Numbered from the stretch's first letter, positions 8,337 through 17,166 are shown. The stretch is 39,123 nucleotides of DNA from CAZVXI01 sp964631295 (GCA_964631295.1 CAZVXI010000006.1:1-39123); one strand, 5' to 3'. The notes: a model not told the origin generated them from the sequence alone. Translations and numbers: made by a program.

Positions 8337-9497
8337 TCAACTCTGTTGGAGTTCATCCTCGACCTCAAGCAGTCGATCGACCGTTGCTTCACGCACCGGC
8401 GCCGACGCTTCAATCGCAAGGACGCCAAGCAGTAGTGCGAGCGTGAGATCCTGTGGGATCATCCAAGCCACTGTGGCGATGGCAGCCACCGCAAGTTGGG
8501 TCGGCCCTGCGGCCATGGCCGGCATCACCAGCCGCATGGTACGCAGTCCGCGTCGGCCGCCCGGGAGCATCGCGCCGAGGAATGCGCCGGTCCAGCGTCC
8601 ATCGCCTGACAACAGCAAAACGAGCAGGACAGGCCAGAACGCGAACGCTTCCAGCAAGTCGACGCGCAGCAGCGCGATGGCGGTGAGGATGGGCATCAGA
8701 AGTTGTCGCGTGATGTCGATGCCGATTCGCCGTGTGCTGCTGATTCCCGCAGCGAGAATGATCACAAGCGACACCGGGCTGAACCACGCAAGCATCGACA
8801 GCTGATTTGCAGCGTGTGTCGCGTAGGCGATGGTGCCCAACGCAGCTGTACTGGCGACGATCGCAGAACGCCTCAACAGCAGCGCGCCGCCGAACTCTGC
8901 CCGGTCGGCTGTTGTGTGATCAACAACGCTCATTGCCCACGGACCGATTGCCAAAGCGCTCGCGGCGAGGAGCGATGCGGTCAGCGAGAAGTCAAGCGCG
9001 GCCCGAAGCGCAATGAACGCGAGGCCGCCGGGCAGCAGCGCCGCCCAAAGGCCGATCGATATGGGTGCCAGCCAGCCGGGGTCGACTCGTGTCCGTGCCT
9101 GCGATAACCGGCCCGGCGTTCCGGCAAGCAGCATCACGCACACAAAGATTGCAACGCTGATGCGCACCGGGAGTTGATGGTTCCAGCGCTGTTGATCCCA
9201 CGCGTCCTGCGCAGCCGCGAGCTGCTCCAGCGAAGGTGCCGTGATGACGGGATCGACGGCCGCCTGCTCTCGCAATGCGAGCAAAGCGTTGAGTTGTTCA
9301 TGCGCCTCGCCAGTGCCGCCTTCGAAGATTTCCGCGAACTGATCTGGCGCGACTCGCCCGAAGATACTCGGGCCGAGCACAAGGCCGACGATCATCCCGC
9401 CAATGACCGCGCCGCCCGGCAGGCCCGTCGCCCGCATCAGCCGCGCCATCAACGCAGCCGCCGCTGCCACAGTCAGGATGCCCAGCGCAGTCCACAT
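8337..9497 (-). CDS. Polytopic membrane protein resembling CPA2-type cation/proton antiporters
   Basis: A 386-residue protein with about ten hydrophobic segments. The N-terminus, GLPGGAVIGGMIVGLVLGPSIFGR, resembles the first helices of CPA2 (Kef/NapA-type) Na+ or K+/H+ antiporters. A roughly 70-residue Glu/Ala/Gln-rich soluble insert (residues about 55-110) after that hairpin is not usual. I do not see a clear 'ND' or 'DD' transport motif; the nearest is VVDHTTADRAEF. So activity as an antiporter is uncertain and it may be a divergent or non-transporting relative. The ORF opens with GTG-ATG; I use the ATG at 9497. The gene is divergent from the secreted protein at 9572 and 78 nt upstream of the Ysc84-like gene. 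Confidence 0.5.
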   Translation of the reverse strand: MWTALGILTVAAAAALMARLMRATGLPGGAVIGGMIVGLVLGPSIFGRVAPDQFAEIFEGGTGEAHEQLNALLALREQAAVDPVITAPSLEQLAAAQDAWDQQRWNHQLPVRISVAIFVCVMLLAGTPGRLSQARTRVDPGWLAPISIGLWAALLPGGLAFIALRAALDFSLTASLLAASALAIGPWAMSVVDHTTADRAEFGGALLLRRSAIVASTAALGTIAYATHAANQLSMLAWFSPVSLVIILAAGISSTRRIGIDITRQLLMPILTAIALLRVDLLEAFAFWPVLLVLLLSGDGRWTGAFLGAMLPGGRRGLRTMRLVMPAMAAGPTQLAVAAIATVAWMIPQDLTLALLLGVLAIEASAPVREATVDRLLEVEDELQQS

Positions 9498-9559
9498 CAC
9501 TGGCAGGATAGCGACGGACGGGCCGTGAATCGCGATCGAACGTGCGATCGTGGGTGCGC

Positions 9560-9565
9560 TACGAT
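9560..9565 (+). promoter_or_regulatory. Candidate -10 box (leaderless) for the gene at 9572
   Basis: TACGAT is followed after 6 nt by the ATG at 9572. There is no Shine-Dalgarno sequence between, and only 74 nt separate the two divergent starts. This fits a leaderless transcript. The -35 region is weak. Confidence 0.35.
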
Positions 9566-9571
9566 TGCTCG

Positions 9572-11299
9572 ATGTCGCGATTTACCTTGATTGCTGCCAC
9601 GGTGTTCGTCATGGTGGCGGTGGCTGCGCGCCCGGTTGCTGCGAGTCCGTCGAGCGATCCACTGGACGAGATCGCGTCGATGCTTGATGCGTCCGCAGAT
9701 GCGGTGCTGCTGACGACGCACCTGAAACGCTCCAGTGAACAGTTCACACAACTCATGCAAGGCATGGATCGCGCGCAACTGATGCTTGGCTCACGGCCGC
9801 TTGACCAGTTGCAGTCGGTTGTCGATATCACGACGAGCGTTGACGAGTTTCGGGGAGCAGCAGCAGTTGTTTCACTCGATGGCGACGCGATCAGCACGCC
9901 TGCACAGTTGCTCGCGCACACAGTTTTCGTGATTCCGGTGCGCGATCACGCAACGTTTCGTGATGCGAACTTCGAACCCGGCGAAACGCCCGATGCGCTT
10001 GTGCATTCCAGTGGATTCACATTCCACGCACGCGATGTGCGGCAATACGTCCTGCTCGGTGTGGACAAGCAACGTGTCGTTGATTACAAACCCGGCGGCG
10101 CGAATGAACAGTGGATCCGGGCGCTTGGCGATGAGGGCCACAAGCGTCTGCGACAAGGCGAGGTGGTTTTTGTCGCCAATCGCCGCGCGACGGATCGACT
10201 CGCACAGTTCATTGCCGACATGCTGCCCGGCGATTTCGGCCGAGACGACCACCGGTGGGCGATGGCGATGCTTGATGCGTCGGTGCCATCCGGTCATCGC
10301 GGGTTGTTGACGGCAGTGTTCGACTTTGATCCGCTTGCGTTGATCATCCGCGAAATGGTGACGTTTGATGCAGGCGGCATCGAAGCGGGGCAGTCTCGAT
10401 CGCTTGCAGGTGGCTTGCTTGCTGGCATGGCCGATCGTCCGCATTATGTTGCGGCGGCTGTTGATCTTCGTCGGCCTGCCACGCGCGCGATGGTTGACGT
10501 CACAGCTCGGCAACTCAGCGGGGGTCGGCCTCCACACTGGGTGGATCTGATCGATTCTGCGCAGGTGCTCGTCGCGCAAAAGCAAGGCATGCCGGCTGAT
10601 GCTTTCAGGGGCGGGCTGCTCAGTGATTCGGCCATCGTGCTGCGAGGCGAGGACACACGCGCGCTGCGATTCGAGTTCATCACGTGGCTCGAAGCGCTCG
10701 CGACGCGCGATGCAGATGTGACTGTATCGATTGAGAAGAACACAACCCTCGCGACAGGTGAGATTGTTGACGTCGTGAGTGTTGACTGGAAGCCGCCTGC
10801 GACAGAGCCGATGCACGCACCGCTCAAGTCGCTGTTGATCGGGCCGTTCGGCTGGCGCGGTCATCTGCTGCTCCGTGATGATGCGCTGACAATCACGCTT
10901 GGGCGATCGGAAGCCTCGCGTGGCCGGGGGCAGTCGCAACTCAGCAGCAACGCGATCGTGCAGGCGATGCTCGCATGGCTTCCGCAAAGGCCAGCCGCAC
11001 TGGTGTTCCTGCCGGTCGCGGAGAATCTTGCCATCACACAGGCTGCGATCGCGCAGCTGCCGTTCATCGGTCCCATCGACCTTCCGCAGCCGGCGGGCAC
11101 GCTCCCGCCGATTGGCATGGCAGTCGATGTTGCTGATCGTGTTGGCGGGGGCAGCGGCAACACGATCGATGTGCTCGGGGTTACAACGATTCTGCCCGCG
11201 CAGGTGTTGACGCTCGCAGCCGATGCTGTGCTCGAAGCAATCCGCCGGGAGCAACAGCATCGCGATGCGCAGCCGGCGCCGGCAGGAGACGATGAATGA
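9572..11299 (+). CDS. Secreted hypothetical protein upstream of folP
   Basis: I do not recognise a family. The 575-residue protein begins MSRFTLIAATVFVMVAVAARPVAAS, a clear signal peptide with an AxA cleavage site, so it is exported. The mature protein opens with DPLDEIASMLDASADAVLL and LGSRPLDQLQSVVD, and has repeated alpha/beta passages such as 'GGLLAGMADRPHYVAAAVDLRRP'-like segments. No cysteine or metal motif stands out. Its layout (signal peptide, no membrane anchor, monitored beta-strand blocks) is like the DUF3352-type substrates seen in planctomycetes and cyanobacteria, but that is a guess. The ORF extends to 9542; I choose 9572 because the signal peptide begins there. Its stop overlaps the folP ATG as ATGA, so translation is coupled. 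Confidence 0.6.
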   Translation: MSRFTLIAATVFVMVAVAARPVAASPSSDPLDEIASMLDASADAVLLTTHLKRSSEQFTQLMQGMDRAQLMLGSRPLDQLQSVVDITTSVDEFRGAAAVVSLDGDAISTPAQLLAHTVFVIPVRDHATFRDANFEPGETPDALVHSSGFTFHARDVRQYVLLGVDKQRVVDYKPGGANEQWIRALGDEGHKRLRQGEVVFVANRRATDRLAQFIADMLPGDFGRDDHRWAMAMLDASVPSGHRGLLTAVFDFDPLALIIREMVTFDAGGIEAGQSRSLAGGLLAGMADRPHYVAAAVDLRRPATRAMVDVTARQLSGGRPPHWVDLIDSAQVLVAQKQGMPADAFRGGLLSDSAIVLRGEDTRALRFEFITWLEALATRDADVTVSIEKNTTLATGEIVDVVSVDWKPPATEPMHAPLKSLLIGPFGWRGHLLLRDDALTITLGRSEASRGRGQSQLSSNAIVQAMLAWLPQRPAALVFLPVAENLAITQAAIAQLPFIGPIDLPQPAGTLPPIGMAVDVADRVGGGSGNTIDVLGVTTILPAQVLTLAADAVLEAIRREQQHRDAQPAPAGDDE

Positions 11300-12207
11300 C
11301 CGCGCACGCCACCATCGAAGCAAAGCAGCACCGCAGCGCGTCTTCCGCGATCCGCGTGTCATGTGATCGTGAACTTCCACTCGATCGATTCCAACTCATG
11401 GGCGTGCTGAACGTCACGCCTGACAGTTTTTCCGATGGCGGCAGGTTTGCAGACATGCAGGTCGCGACTGCCCGCGCGCTGCATATGGCCGATGAAGGCG
11501 CGTCGATCATTGATGTGGGTGGTGAATCGACCAGGCCTGGTGCTGCCCGCATAGCAACCGATGAACAGATCGCGCGTGTCATTCCTGTGATCACTGCTGT
11601 TCGCGAGCGCAGCGATGTCCTGATTTCGATCGATACGACGCGCAGTGAGGTTGCCCGAGCAGCGCTCGATGCGGGCGCGAACATCATCAACGACGTCGCG
11701 GCAGGTGATGAATCCGATGACATGTTCGCGCTGGCTGCTGAACGTGGCTGCGGGCTGGTGTTGATGCATCGCCGCCTCCCGCCAGACAAGGATTCGTTCA
11801 GCGATAAGTACGACCGACCGCCGAGGTTCGCGAATGTCGTGGTTGAAGTGCGCGACTGGCTTCTGCAGCGCGTGGAGCGAGCCAATGCTGCGGGCGTGTC
11901 GCAGGGGCAGATTGTGATTGACCCGGGGCTCGGGTTCGGCAAATCGGTCGAGCAGAACTACGAGTTGATCGCGGGCGCGAGGCAACTGATGGAGGCCGGA
12001 TTCCCCGTGCTGTGTGCCGCGAGCCGCAAAAGTTTCATCGGGGCGGTCTCCGGTGAGGCGCAGCCCGATCGGCGGGTGCCCGGTTCGCTCGCCATCGCAG
12101 TGATGATGTACGAGCGCGGCGTGCGGCTGTTTCGAGTGCACGATGTGGCGGAACATCGACAGGCATTGGCTGCGGTGGAGGCGGTCAGCGGGGCCAGTCA
12201 GGAATAG
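11296..12207 (+). CDS. folP: Dihydropteroate synthase
   Basis: This 303-residue TIM-barrel enzyme condenses 6-hydroxymethyl-7,8-dihydropterin pyrophosphate with p-aminobenzoate, the sulfonamide-targeted step of folate synthesis. Signature segments appear in order: LMGVLNVTPDSFSDGG, DEGASIIDVGGESTRPGA, ISIDTTRSEVARAAL, NIINDVAAG, LMHRR (often LMHM), DPGLGFGK and ASRKSFIG. A 35-residue N-terminal extension precedes the barrel. The ATG overlaps the upstream stop (ATGA). The other folate gene of this window, the 5-formyl-THF cyclo-ligase, is about 9 kb away. The pairing with a secreted hypothetical protein has no obvious metabolic explanation. Confidence 0.95.
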   Translation: MTAHATIEAKQHRSASSAIRVSCDRELPLDRFQLMGVLNVTPDSFSDGGRFADMQVATARALHMADEGASIIDVGGESTRPGAARIATDEQIARVIPVITAVRERSDVLISIDTTRSEVARAALDAGANIINDVAAGDESDDMFALAAERGCGLVLMHRRLPPDKDSFSDKYDRPPRFANVVVEVRDWLLQRVERANAAGVSQGQIVIDPGLGFGKSVEQNYELIAGARQLMEAGFPVLCAASRKSFIGAVSGEAQPDRRVPGSLAIAVMMYERGVRLFRVHDVAEHRQALAAVEAVSGASQE

Positions 12208-12331
12208 TCACGGCCCGGCAACCGGTTGATCTCTTTTGGTGGATGGCCGGCTTTCGGATGAATGGCCTCGCGTGCCGGCCTACCATTTGCCGTCGATTTG
12301 TTCAGCAATAAGTTCCCTGGAGAGTTTGAAC

Positions 12332-12661
12332 ATGGCCAGCGAAGTCGTCCTTGAGTTCACCGACAGCAACTTTCAGTCCGAGGTGCTGGAGTCCGACCAG
12401 CCCGTTCTCGTGGATTTCTGGGCCGAGTGGTGCCAGCCGTGCAAGATGCTCTCGCCAACCATTGATGAACTGGCGTCTGATTACGACGGCCGCGTGAAAG
12501 TGGGCAAGGTTGACACGGACTCGAACCGCGAGGTGTCGGTGCAGTTCGGCATCAGCTCGATTCCGACTGTCATGCTGTTCAAGGGCGGCGAGTTGCAGAA
12601 GAAGTTTGTCGGTCTGACCGGCAAAGACCAGTTCGCCGCGGCACTCGACGAGTTGCTGTGA
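12332..12661 (+). CDS. trxA: Thioredoxin
   Basis: This 109-residue protein is a cytoplasmic dithiol reductant. The thioredoxin fold is complete: VLVDFWAEWC at strand 3, the active site Cys34-Gln-Pro-Cys37, KVDTDSN, the cis-proline segment SSIPTVMLF, and the closing GLTGKDQF helix. The active site is WCQPC rather than the canonical WCGPC; replacement of the Gly can shift the redox potential, but that is not predictable here. GGAGAG sits 7 nt before the ATG. It stands alone, with its own terminator 44 nt downstream. Confidence 0.95.
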   Translation: MASEVVLEFTDSNFQSEVLESDQPVLVDFWAEWCQPCKMLSPTIDELASDYDGRVKVGKVDTDSNREVSVQFGISSIPTVMLFKGGELQKKFVGLTGKDQFAAALDELL

Positions 12662-12704
12662 TGCGAACCGCCGGTTGACTCCTGCGATGTCGATCCAACG
12701 CTTT

Positions 12705-12733
12705 GCCCCGGCCTCTCTGTCCGGGGCTTCTTT
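12705..12733 (+). terminator. Intrinsic terminator of trxA
   Basis: GCCCCGG (12705-12711) pairs with CCGGGGC (12721-12727) around a 9-nt loop and is followed by TTCTTT (12728-12733). It lies 44 nt after the trxA stop and only 30 nt before the next gene, so the next gene's promoter must be very close to its start codon. Confidence 0.85.
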
Positions 12734-12751
12734 GTGCGCGGCTGACTCAGG

Positions 12752-12757
12752 TATCAT
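12752..12757 (+). promoter_or_regulatory. Candidate -10 box (leaderless) for the S9 peptidase at 12764
   Basis: TATCAT lies 6 nt before the ATG and matches 5 of 6 bases of the -10 consensus. The terminator of trxA ends at 12733, so the whole promoter must fit in the remaining 30 nt plus the terminator's T-tract. No Shine-Dalgarno sequence is present. This is the best-supported leaderless start in the window. Confidence 0.5.
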
Positions 12758-12763
12758 GCACGC

Positions 12764-15070
12764 ATGATGATGTACAACTTGACGCGCTTCCGACTTCGTA
12801 TCCACGTATCTCTGATCACACTGCTTGCCGGTGCTGCAGTTCTGCCATCGGCCGTGCATGCCCGTCAGGGAGAGCAGCAGCCCACGCAGCCGATTGTGAC
12901 GACGGATCTGCTCAGGATTCGCAGTGTGTCGTCGATTGATGTTTCGGCTGACGGCCGCGTTGCTGTGTTCGCCGTGCGGTCGATTGAAGCATCCGACGAC
13001 GACGAGCGATATGCGTATCGATCGCACCTGTTCTTCGCAGATCTGATCGACGACCGTGTTCAGCAGGTGACATTCGGTGCGCGCAATGATCACAGCCCGA
13101 CCTTGTCGCCGAACGGCCGATGGATTGCGTTTGTTCGCGCGGGCGAGCGGTCCAGTCTCACGGCCGATGATGAAGCGGGCGGCGGCTCGCAGGTATGGCT
13201 TCTGCCAGTGGATGGCGGGGAAGCACGGCAGGTGACGGAACTCGAGCATGGTGCATCGTCGCCGCGATGGGCACCCGATGGCAAACGCATGCTCACGAGC
13301 ACGAGTGTGCCGATGAGCGACCTCGCGGGCAACCCGTCGTGGCCGCTGGAGCGACCGCAGCGTGACTGGAATGATGCGCCCGGCGCAGGAAGCCGGAATG
13401 GGTCCGACGAGACTGAAAACACTGATACCGGTGTCGAGCCTGATCCTGCCGGCTCGATCGAACAGATCCGCGCGTGGCTCGCTCGCAATGCAGACGAGCG
13501 CGATCCGGTGATCGTCAATCGCCTTGACTTCCAGGGCGAACGATCGCTTCGCAGGCCTGACCGATTCTCTCAGCTTGTCATGGTCGATGTAAGCGACGTC
13601 GCTCAACCGAAGGTGCAGCAGATCACCGAGTCATTCCACAGTTACGGGTCGCCTGCGTTTCTTTCCAACGATGTGATCGTGTACAGCCGCACGACGCCGA
13701 CGGGAGCGCATCCTGATCGGGTGCGACAGCGTGACATCTGGCGGATTGATGCAGATGGCACGGATGATCGTGTTCTGCTTTCGATGCCCGGGTGGGCGTT
13801 TTCGCGTCCGACCCCGACACGTGACGGGAGTGCAGTTGCCTTCGCCGGCTCGCAACTGGATGAACCGGCCTACCGGCCGCGTCGAATCGGCATCGCAACG
13901 CTCGATCAGCCCGGCCAGCCGGACATCGCCTGGCTGACCGATGAGCAACGTCTGAAGGGTTCGGCAGGATCATTCATGTGGCACCCGTCGCAGACGAGTG
14001 TGCTGTTCACAAGCAACATGCGAGGCGGCACACGACTGCTGAGCGCATCGCCCGCGCTTGCTGAGCCAGTCACGATTGTCGAGCGGGCAGATGGGTTGCC
14101 GATCGGCGTGCGCGCGTTCGATGCGGGAGGCGCGAGCATTGTCTATGCGCAGAACAGCATCACCAATCCGTGCGTTGTTCGTGTCCGTGATTCGCGCGGC
14201 GATCGCGTGCTGGTTGATCTCAACACATGGGTCGCGGAGAAGCAACTGTCGATCCCGACTGAGCATGAGCTTGAGCGGCCGGATGGCACCATGGTGCAGT
14301 ACTGGATCATGCAGCCGACCAATGCCCTCGCCGGGCGCACGTATCCGCTGGTGCTGGAGATTCACGGCGGACCGAGCGCGATGTGGGGGCCGGGCGAAGC
14401 ATCGATGTGGCATGAGTTCCAACTGCTGTGCAGTTGGGGGTATGGGGTGGTGTATGCCAATCCGCGGGGCTCGGGCGGGTACGGATACGACTTCCAGCGC
14501 GCCAACTTTCAGGACTGGGGCACCGGGCCGGCTGGCGATGTGCTGGCGGCAGTCGATGCTGCGCAACTCAACGAATGGGTTGATCGCGAACGGCTGTTTG
14601 TGACGGGGGGAAGTTATGCGGGGTATCTCACTGCATGGATTGTCGCACAGGATCACCGCTTCAAGGCGGCGGTCGCGCAGCGTGGCGTCTATGAACTGGC
14701 GACGTTCTTCGGTGAGGGCAATGCCTGGCGGCTCGTGCCGTGGGAGATGGGCGGCTACCCGTGGGACGCGAACATCCGACCTGTGATTCGGCGGGAGAGC
14801 CCGTTCACATACGTGAATCGGATCAGGACGCCGCTGCTGATCATGCACGCGAGTGAGGACTTGCGAACAGGCGTGTCGCAATCGGAAATGCTCTACAAGG
14901 CGCTCAAGGTTCTGGAGAAGCCTGTGGAATACGTGCGATACCCCAATGCAGGGCATGATCTGTCGCGGACGGGTGATCCGGCGCAGCGGCTTGATCGGCT
15001 CAACAGAATCGTCGAGTTCTTTGAGCGATACGCAGCGAACACCCGGCCGGCCCCGGTGGCGAGCGACTGA
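12764..15070 (+). CDS. Secreted S9 family serine peptidase (prolyl-oligopeptidase type)
   Basis: A 768-residue exported peptidase. A signal peptide (MMMYNLTRFRLRIHVSLITLL, cleavage near VHA-RQ) is followed by a beta-propeller-like half of WD-like strands ('DGRVAVFAV', 'SPNGRWIAFV', 'APDGKRML'). An alpha/beta-hydrolase domain follows from about residue 510. The triad is visible: Ser617 in GGSYAGY, Asp699 in ASEDLRTG, and His731 in NAGHDL. Family members release dipeptides or acylated residues from short peptides, so nutritional peptide breakdown in the periplasm or outside is likely. The nucleophile elbow is GGSYAG where many have GGSYGG. A linker around residues 200-240 is rich in Asp, Glu and Gly. 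It converges with the transglutaminase gene, whose stop is 25 nt away. Confidence 0.9.
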   Translation: MMMYNLTRFRLRIHVSLITLLAGAAVLPSAVHARQGEQQPTQPIVTTDLLRIRSVSSIDVSADGRVAVFAVRSIEASDDDERYAYRSHLFFADLIDDRVQQVTFGARNDHSPTLSPNGRWIAFVRAGERSSLTADDEAGGGSQVWLLPVDGGEARQVTELEHGASSPRWAPDGKRMLTSTSVPMSDLAGNPSWPLERPQRDWNDAPGAGSRNGSDETENTDTGVEPDPAGSIEQIRAWLARNADERDPVIVNRLDFQGERSLRRPDRFSQLVMVDVSDVAQPKVQQITESFHSYGSPAFLSNDVIVYSRTTPTGAHPDRVRQRDIWRIDADGTDDRVLLSMPGWAFSRPTPTRDGSAVAFAGSQLDEPAYRPRRIGIATLDQPGQPDIAWLTDEQRLKGSAGSFMWHPSQTSVLFTSNMRGGTRLLSASPALAEPVTIVERADGLPIGVRAFDAGGASIVYAQNSITNPCVVRVRDSRGDRVLVDLNTWVAEKQLSIPTEHELERPDGTMVQYWIMQPTNALAGRTYPLVLEIHGGPSAMWGPGEASMWHEFQLLCSWGYGVVYANPRGSGGYGYDFQRANFQDWGTGPAGDVLAAVDAAQLNEWVDRERLFVTGGSYAGYLTAWIVAQDHRFKAAVAQRGVYELATFFGEGNAWRLVPWEMGGYPWDANIRPVIRRESPFTYVNRIRTPLLIMHASEDLRTGVSQSEMLYKALKVLEKPVEYVRYPNAGHDLSRTGDPAQRLDRLNRIVEFFERYAANTRPAPVASD

Positions 15071-15094
15071 ACAACTGCTGGAATCCGCCGCTTG

Positions 15095-16498
15095 TCAGTT
15101 GGTATGCCGCTCAAAACCGAATTGCGGCTTGATCTTCACCGGTTCACCTGCCACTTCAAGTACTGGATAGGCGAGGAAGTTGATTGGGCCTGAAACCGGA
15201 CCCGGCTCGACGATCAGATCGCGGCCTCGGCTGAGTTCAACGCGGTTGGCGGGATTGTGACCGAAGTAATAGGTGGACAGTGCGGTGTACTTGTCCGCCT
15301 CGCTGATATCAACCGGCCACCACTTGCCGTCTGCGTAGAACTCCGCCCAGCAGTGATAGCCGCTCATGCCACCATCGTTGCGGCTGGATGGGATGGCTGC
15401 GCCGATCGCGAAGCGCGCTGGTATTCCAGCCGACCTCGCGAGAGCGATGAAGTACGAGTGGTAATCCGTGCAGTTGCCAGTCGCGGAGTCGCAGGCGTAC
15501 TGGGCGTCACCGTGACCATACTGCGCATCCACCTTGATGTATGCCATGCGGTCGATCGTGTGGTCGTACAGGGCGCGTGCGCGCACGAGATCGTTTTGCT
15601 GCTTGCCTTCGAGGACTTCATCGGCGATTGCGCGGAACTGATCGTTGATGGGCACACGTGTCTCAGCGTGCAGGTGTTCGTGCGGGGAAGTATCGTGATC
15701 GTGATACACCGCTTTCTCACGGCGGTGCACATCGAAGCGCAGCTCAAGCTGCTTGCCACTGTCTTCGGGCGTAAGCTCAAGGAACAGGACCTTGTTACCG
15801 AAGCGCTGGTCCGTAAGGATCTGCTGCCGGCCGGGCACCCTGATCTGCCGCACCTTGACGGACTGGAACGCATCTGTGGCTGGCAGGGGAATCCACATGC
15901 GGGCATCGTCGGCGAGCTGCGGCAGCGTCGCGTGGTAGATGAACTCGAACTGGTCGGTATCCTCGATCACGCCGAGCAGAGCCGGCCGCGCGTCATCCAC
16001 CTGAACGCGTGCCCAAGTCTTGTCGGGCCTCTGCTCCCAGAGATACAGCGGCCTGCCGTTGATCTTGTGGACGGTTGTTTCCGTCACGACCATGTTGCCG
16101 GGCTCACCTTCGAGGAAGAAATCAACGTCGTACATGTTGCCATCCGTGCTGGCCAGATCGACGCAGGCAAAGTGCCGGCCCGGGCCGAGGTTGGAGAGGT
16201 ACTCCGTGTGTACGCGTACGAGCTTGAGCTTGAGGACGTCACCTTCATATGGAACGATGAAATAGCCCCCGCCGCGTTCGGTTTCTTCGGCGATGTGCTT
16301 TTCGATGCCCGCTTGAATGTCTTCAGTTATGACATTGGGAATCGGCTCATAGTCTGCTGGCGGAAGGGCGTGCGTGTCTGTTGACGAGGCAGACTGGCAG
16401 CCGGCGAGCAGCATGGCAGCAGCGCCGAGTATCAGCGTGCGGACATGGGCGAAACGATTTGGAAGTTGCTCTGGTGCAAAGTGTGTGCGTGTGGCCAT
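15095..16498 (-). CDS. Transglutaminase-like lipoprotein
   Basis: A 467-residue exported protein. I start it at the ATG at 16498: from there the N-terminus is RTLILGAAAMLLAGC, a good lipobox, whereas the longer ORF prefix looks untranslated. A beta-rich middle region is followed by a transglutaminase/cysteine-protease core at about residues 315-425. The triad is Cys343 in GNCTDYHS, His382 in GYHCWAEFY and Asp397 in WWPVDISEAD. Members of this superfamily either cross-link or hydrolyse peptide/amide bonds; many bacterial ones are proteases or deamidases. So the activity is a thiol transferase or hydrolase at the cell surface or in the periplasm; the substrate is unknown. The small EHP-repeat lipoprotein lies 94 nt upstream on the same strand. 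Confidence 0.85.
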   Translation of the reverse strand: MATRTHFAPEQLPNRFAHVRTLILGAAAMLLAGCQSASSTDTHALPPADYEPIPNVITEDIQAGIEKHIAEETERGGGYFIVPYEGDVLKLKLVRVHTEYLSNLGPGRHFACVDLASTDGNMYDVDFFLEGEPGNMVVTETTVHKINGRPLYLWEQRPDKTWARVQVDDARPALLGVIEDTDQFEFIYHATLPQLADDARMWIPLPATDAFQSVKVRQIRVPGRQQILTDQRFGNKVLFLELTPEDSGKQLELRFDVHRREKAVYHDHDTSPHEHLHAETRVPINDQFRAIADEVLEGKQQNDLVRARALYDHTIDRMAYIKVDAQYGHGDAQYACDSATGNCTDYHSYFIALARSAGIPARFAIGAAIPSSRNDGGMSGYHCWAEFYADGKWWPVDISEADKYTALSTYYFGHNPANRVELSRGRDLIVEPGPVSGPINFLAYPVLEVAGEPVKIKPQFGFERHTN

Positions 16499-16592
16499 GA
16501 TGGTGAGCCCATGCGAGGGGTTTGTGATGCATCGCCACCGGCCTGTGCGAGCCAGCAGGCCGGTGGCGATGGCTGCGATGTGACTGGCGAAA

Positions 16593-16793
16593 TTAGTTGT
16601 CGGGATGTTCCGAATGCCCGCCGGCAGGGTGCTCACCCTCGCTCTTGGGATGCTCGCCTTGGCTTGTGGGATGTTCGCCCTGGGTTGTGGGATGTTCGCT
16701 GCTGGTCTTTTCGCTGCTCTTGCAGCCCGTGCAGATGAGCGAGAGGCTGCCTGCGGCGGCAGCGATCACGAGCAGTTGCTTCGCCTTGTTCAT
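16593..16793 (-). CDS. Small EHP-repeat lipoprotein
   Basis: A 66-residue protein, not assigned to any family I know. MNKAKQLLVIAAAAGSLSLI leads to CTGC, a weak but plausible lipobox. The mature part is almost entirely repeats of about seven residues built on E-H-P (EHPTTQG, EHPTSQG, EHPKSEG, EHPAGGHS, EHPDN), copied from 21-bp DNA repeats. The five repeat histidines plus one more could bind metal, which is inference. AAAGGACAGGAC precedes the ATG. The reading frame continues upstream to 17129, but that stretch has no good start and crosses a strong terminator hairpin, so I take the short form. It faces the transglutaminase lipoprotein downstream. Confidence 0.6.
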   Translation of the reverse strand: MNKAKQLLVIAAAAGSLSLICTGCKSSEKTSSEHPTTQGEHPTSQGEHPKSEGEHPAGGHSEHPDN

Positions 16794-16834
16794 AGTCCTG
16801 TCCTTCAAAGGTTCGATATTTGCTGAATCGAGCA

Positions 16835-16855
16835 ATCGGCAGACGACCTGCCGAT
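16835..16855 (-). promoter_or_regulatory. Hairpin in the leader of the EHP-repeat lipoprotein
   Basis: ATCGGCAG (16835-16842) and CTGCCGAT (16848-16855) form a perfect 8-bp stem with a 5-nt loop, 42-62 nt upstream of the lipoprotein ATG. It could be an operator or a leader mRNA hairpin. It is not followed by T residues, so it is not a terminator. Confidence 0.4.
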
Positions 16856-16953
16856 CAATCCGCAGCATATCGGAAATCTGTGCCAGTGGTGTTGCGTCAA
16901 CAGGGTCTGCGGCAGGATTTGTGCCAATCAACCGTCGATTCGAGCGGCTCAGG

Positions 16954-16993
16954 ACAAGAAAAAACCTCTCGATGCGGGTCGGCATAGAGAGGT
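16954..16993 (-). terminator. Strong intrinsic terminator with no gene in front of it
   Basis: Reading leftwards, ACCTCTC (16987-16993) and GAGAGGT (16964-16970) pair over 7 bp. After one mismatch a further 4-bp ATGC/GCAT stem closes a 6-nt loop. Six T residues follow. This is a textbook Rho-independent terminator. However, no gene transcribed leftwards lies to its right: the next gene on that side (17277) runs the other way. It therefore ends either a short untranslated RNA starting between 16994 and about 17270, or a leader that attenuates the EHP-repeat lipoprotein. Confidence 0.8.
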
Positions 16994-17166
16994 GGAGGAG
17001 GGGGAAGAGGAGAAGGTAACTTGGGTCCCACCTGATTCCCTGGGTCGGGGAGGTCGGCGGGCGTTTTCGCAGGAGCATCTTCAGCGAAGCTCGCCCATTG
17101 TCAGGCAAAACGCCCCTCATTGCCTGCAAATGCGTTTTGGCAGCAGAGAAGAAAAAAAGCAGTTTG

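Noticed and set aside
9872..11380. 502-residue minus-strand ORF opposite the secreted hypothetical protein and folP
   Set aside because: It is rich in Arg, His and Cys with no domain, and it covers two well supported plus-strand genes. It is a GC-bias shadow.
12302..13606. 434-residue minus-strand ORF across trxA and the S9 gene
   Set aside because: It crosses trxA, its terminator and the S9 start and has shadow-like composition.
16794..17129. Longer form of the EHP-repeat lipoprotein frame
   Set aside because: It would put a strong intrinsic terminator inside a coding region and bury the signal peptide in the middle of the protein. A segment around LRIDRQVVCRLL looks HTH-like but has no start or context.
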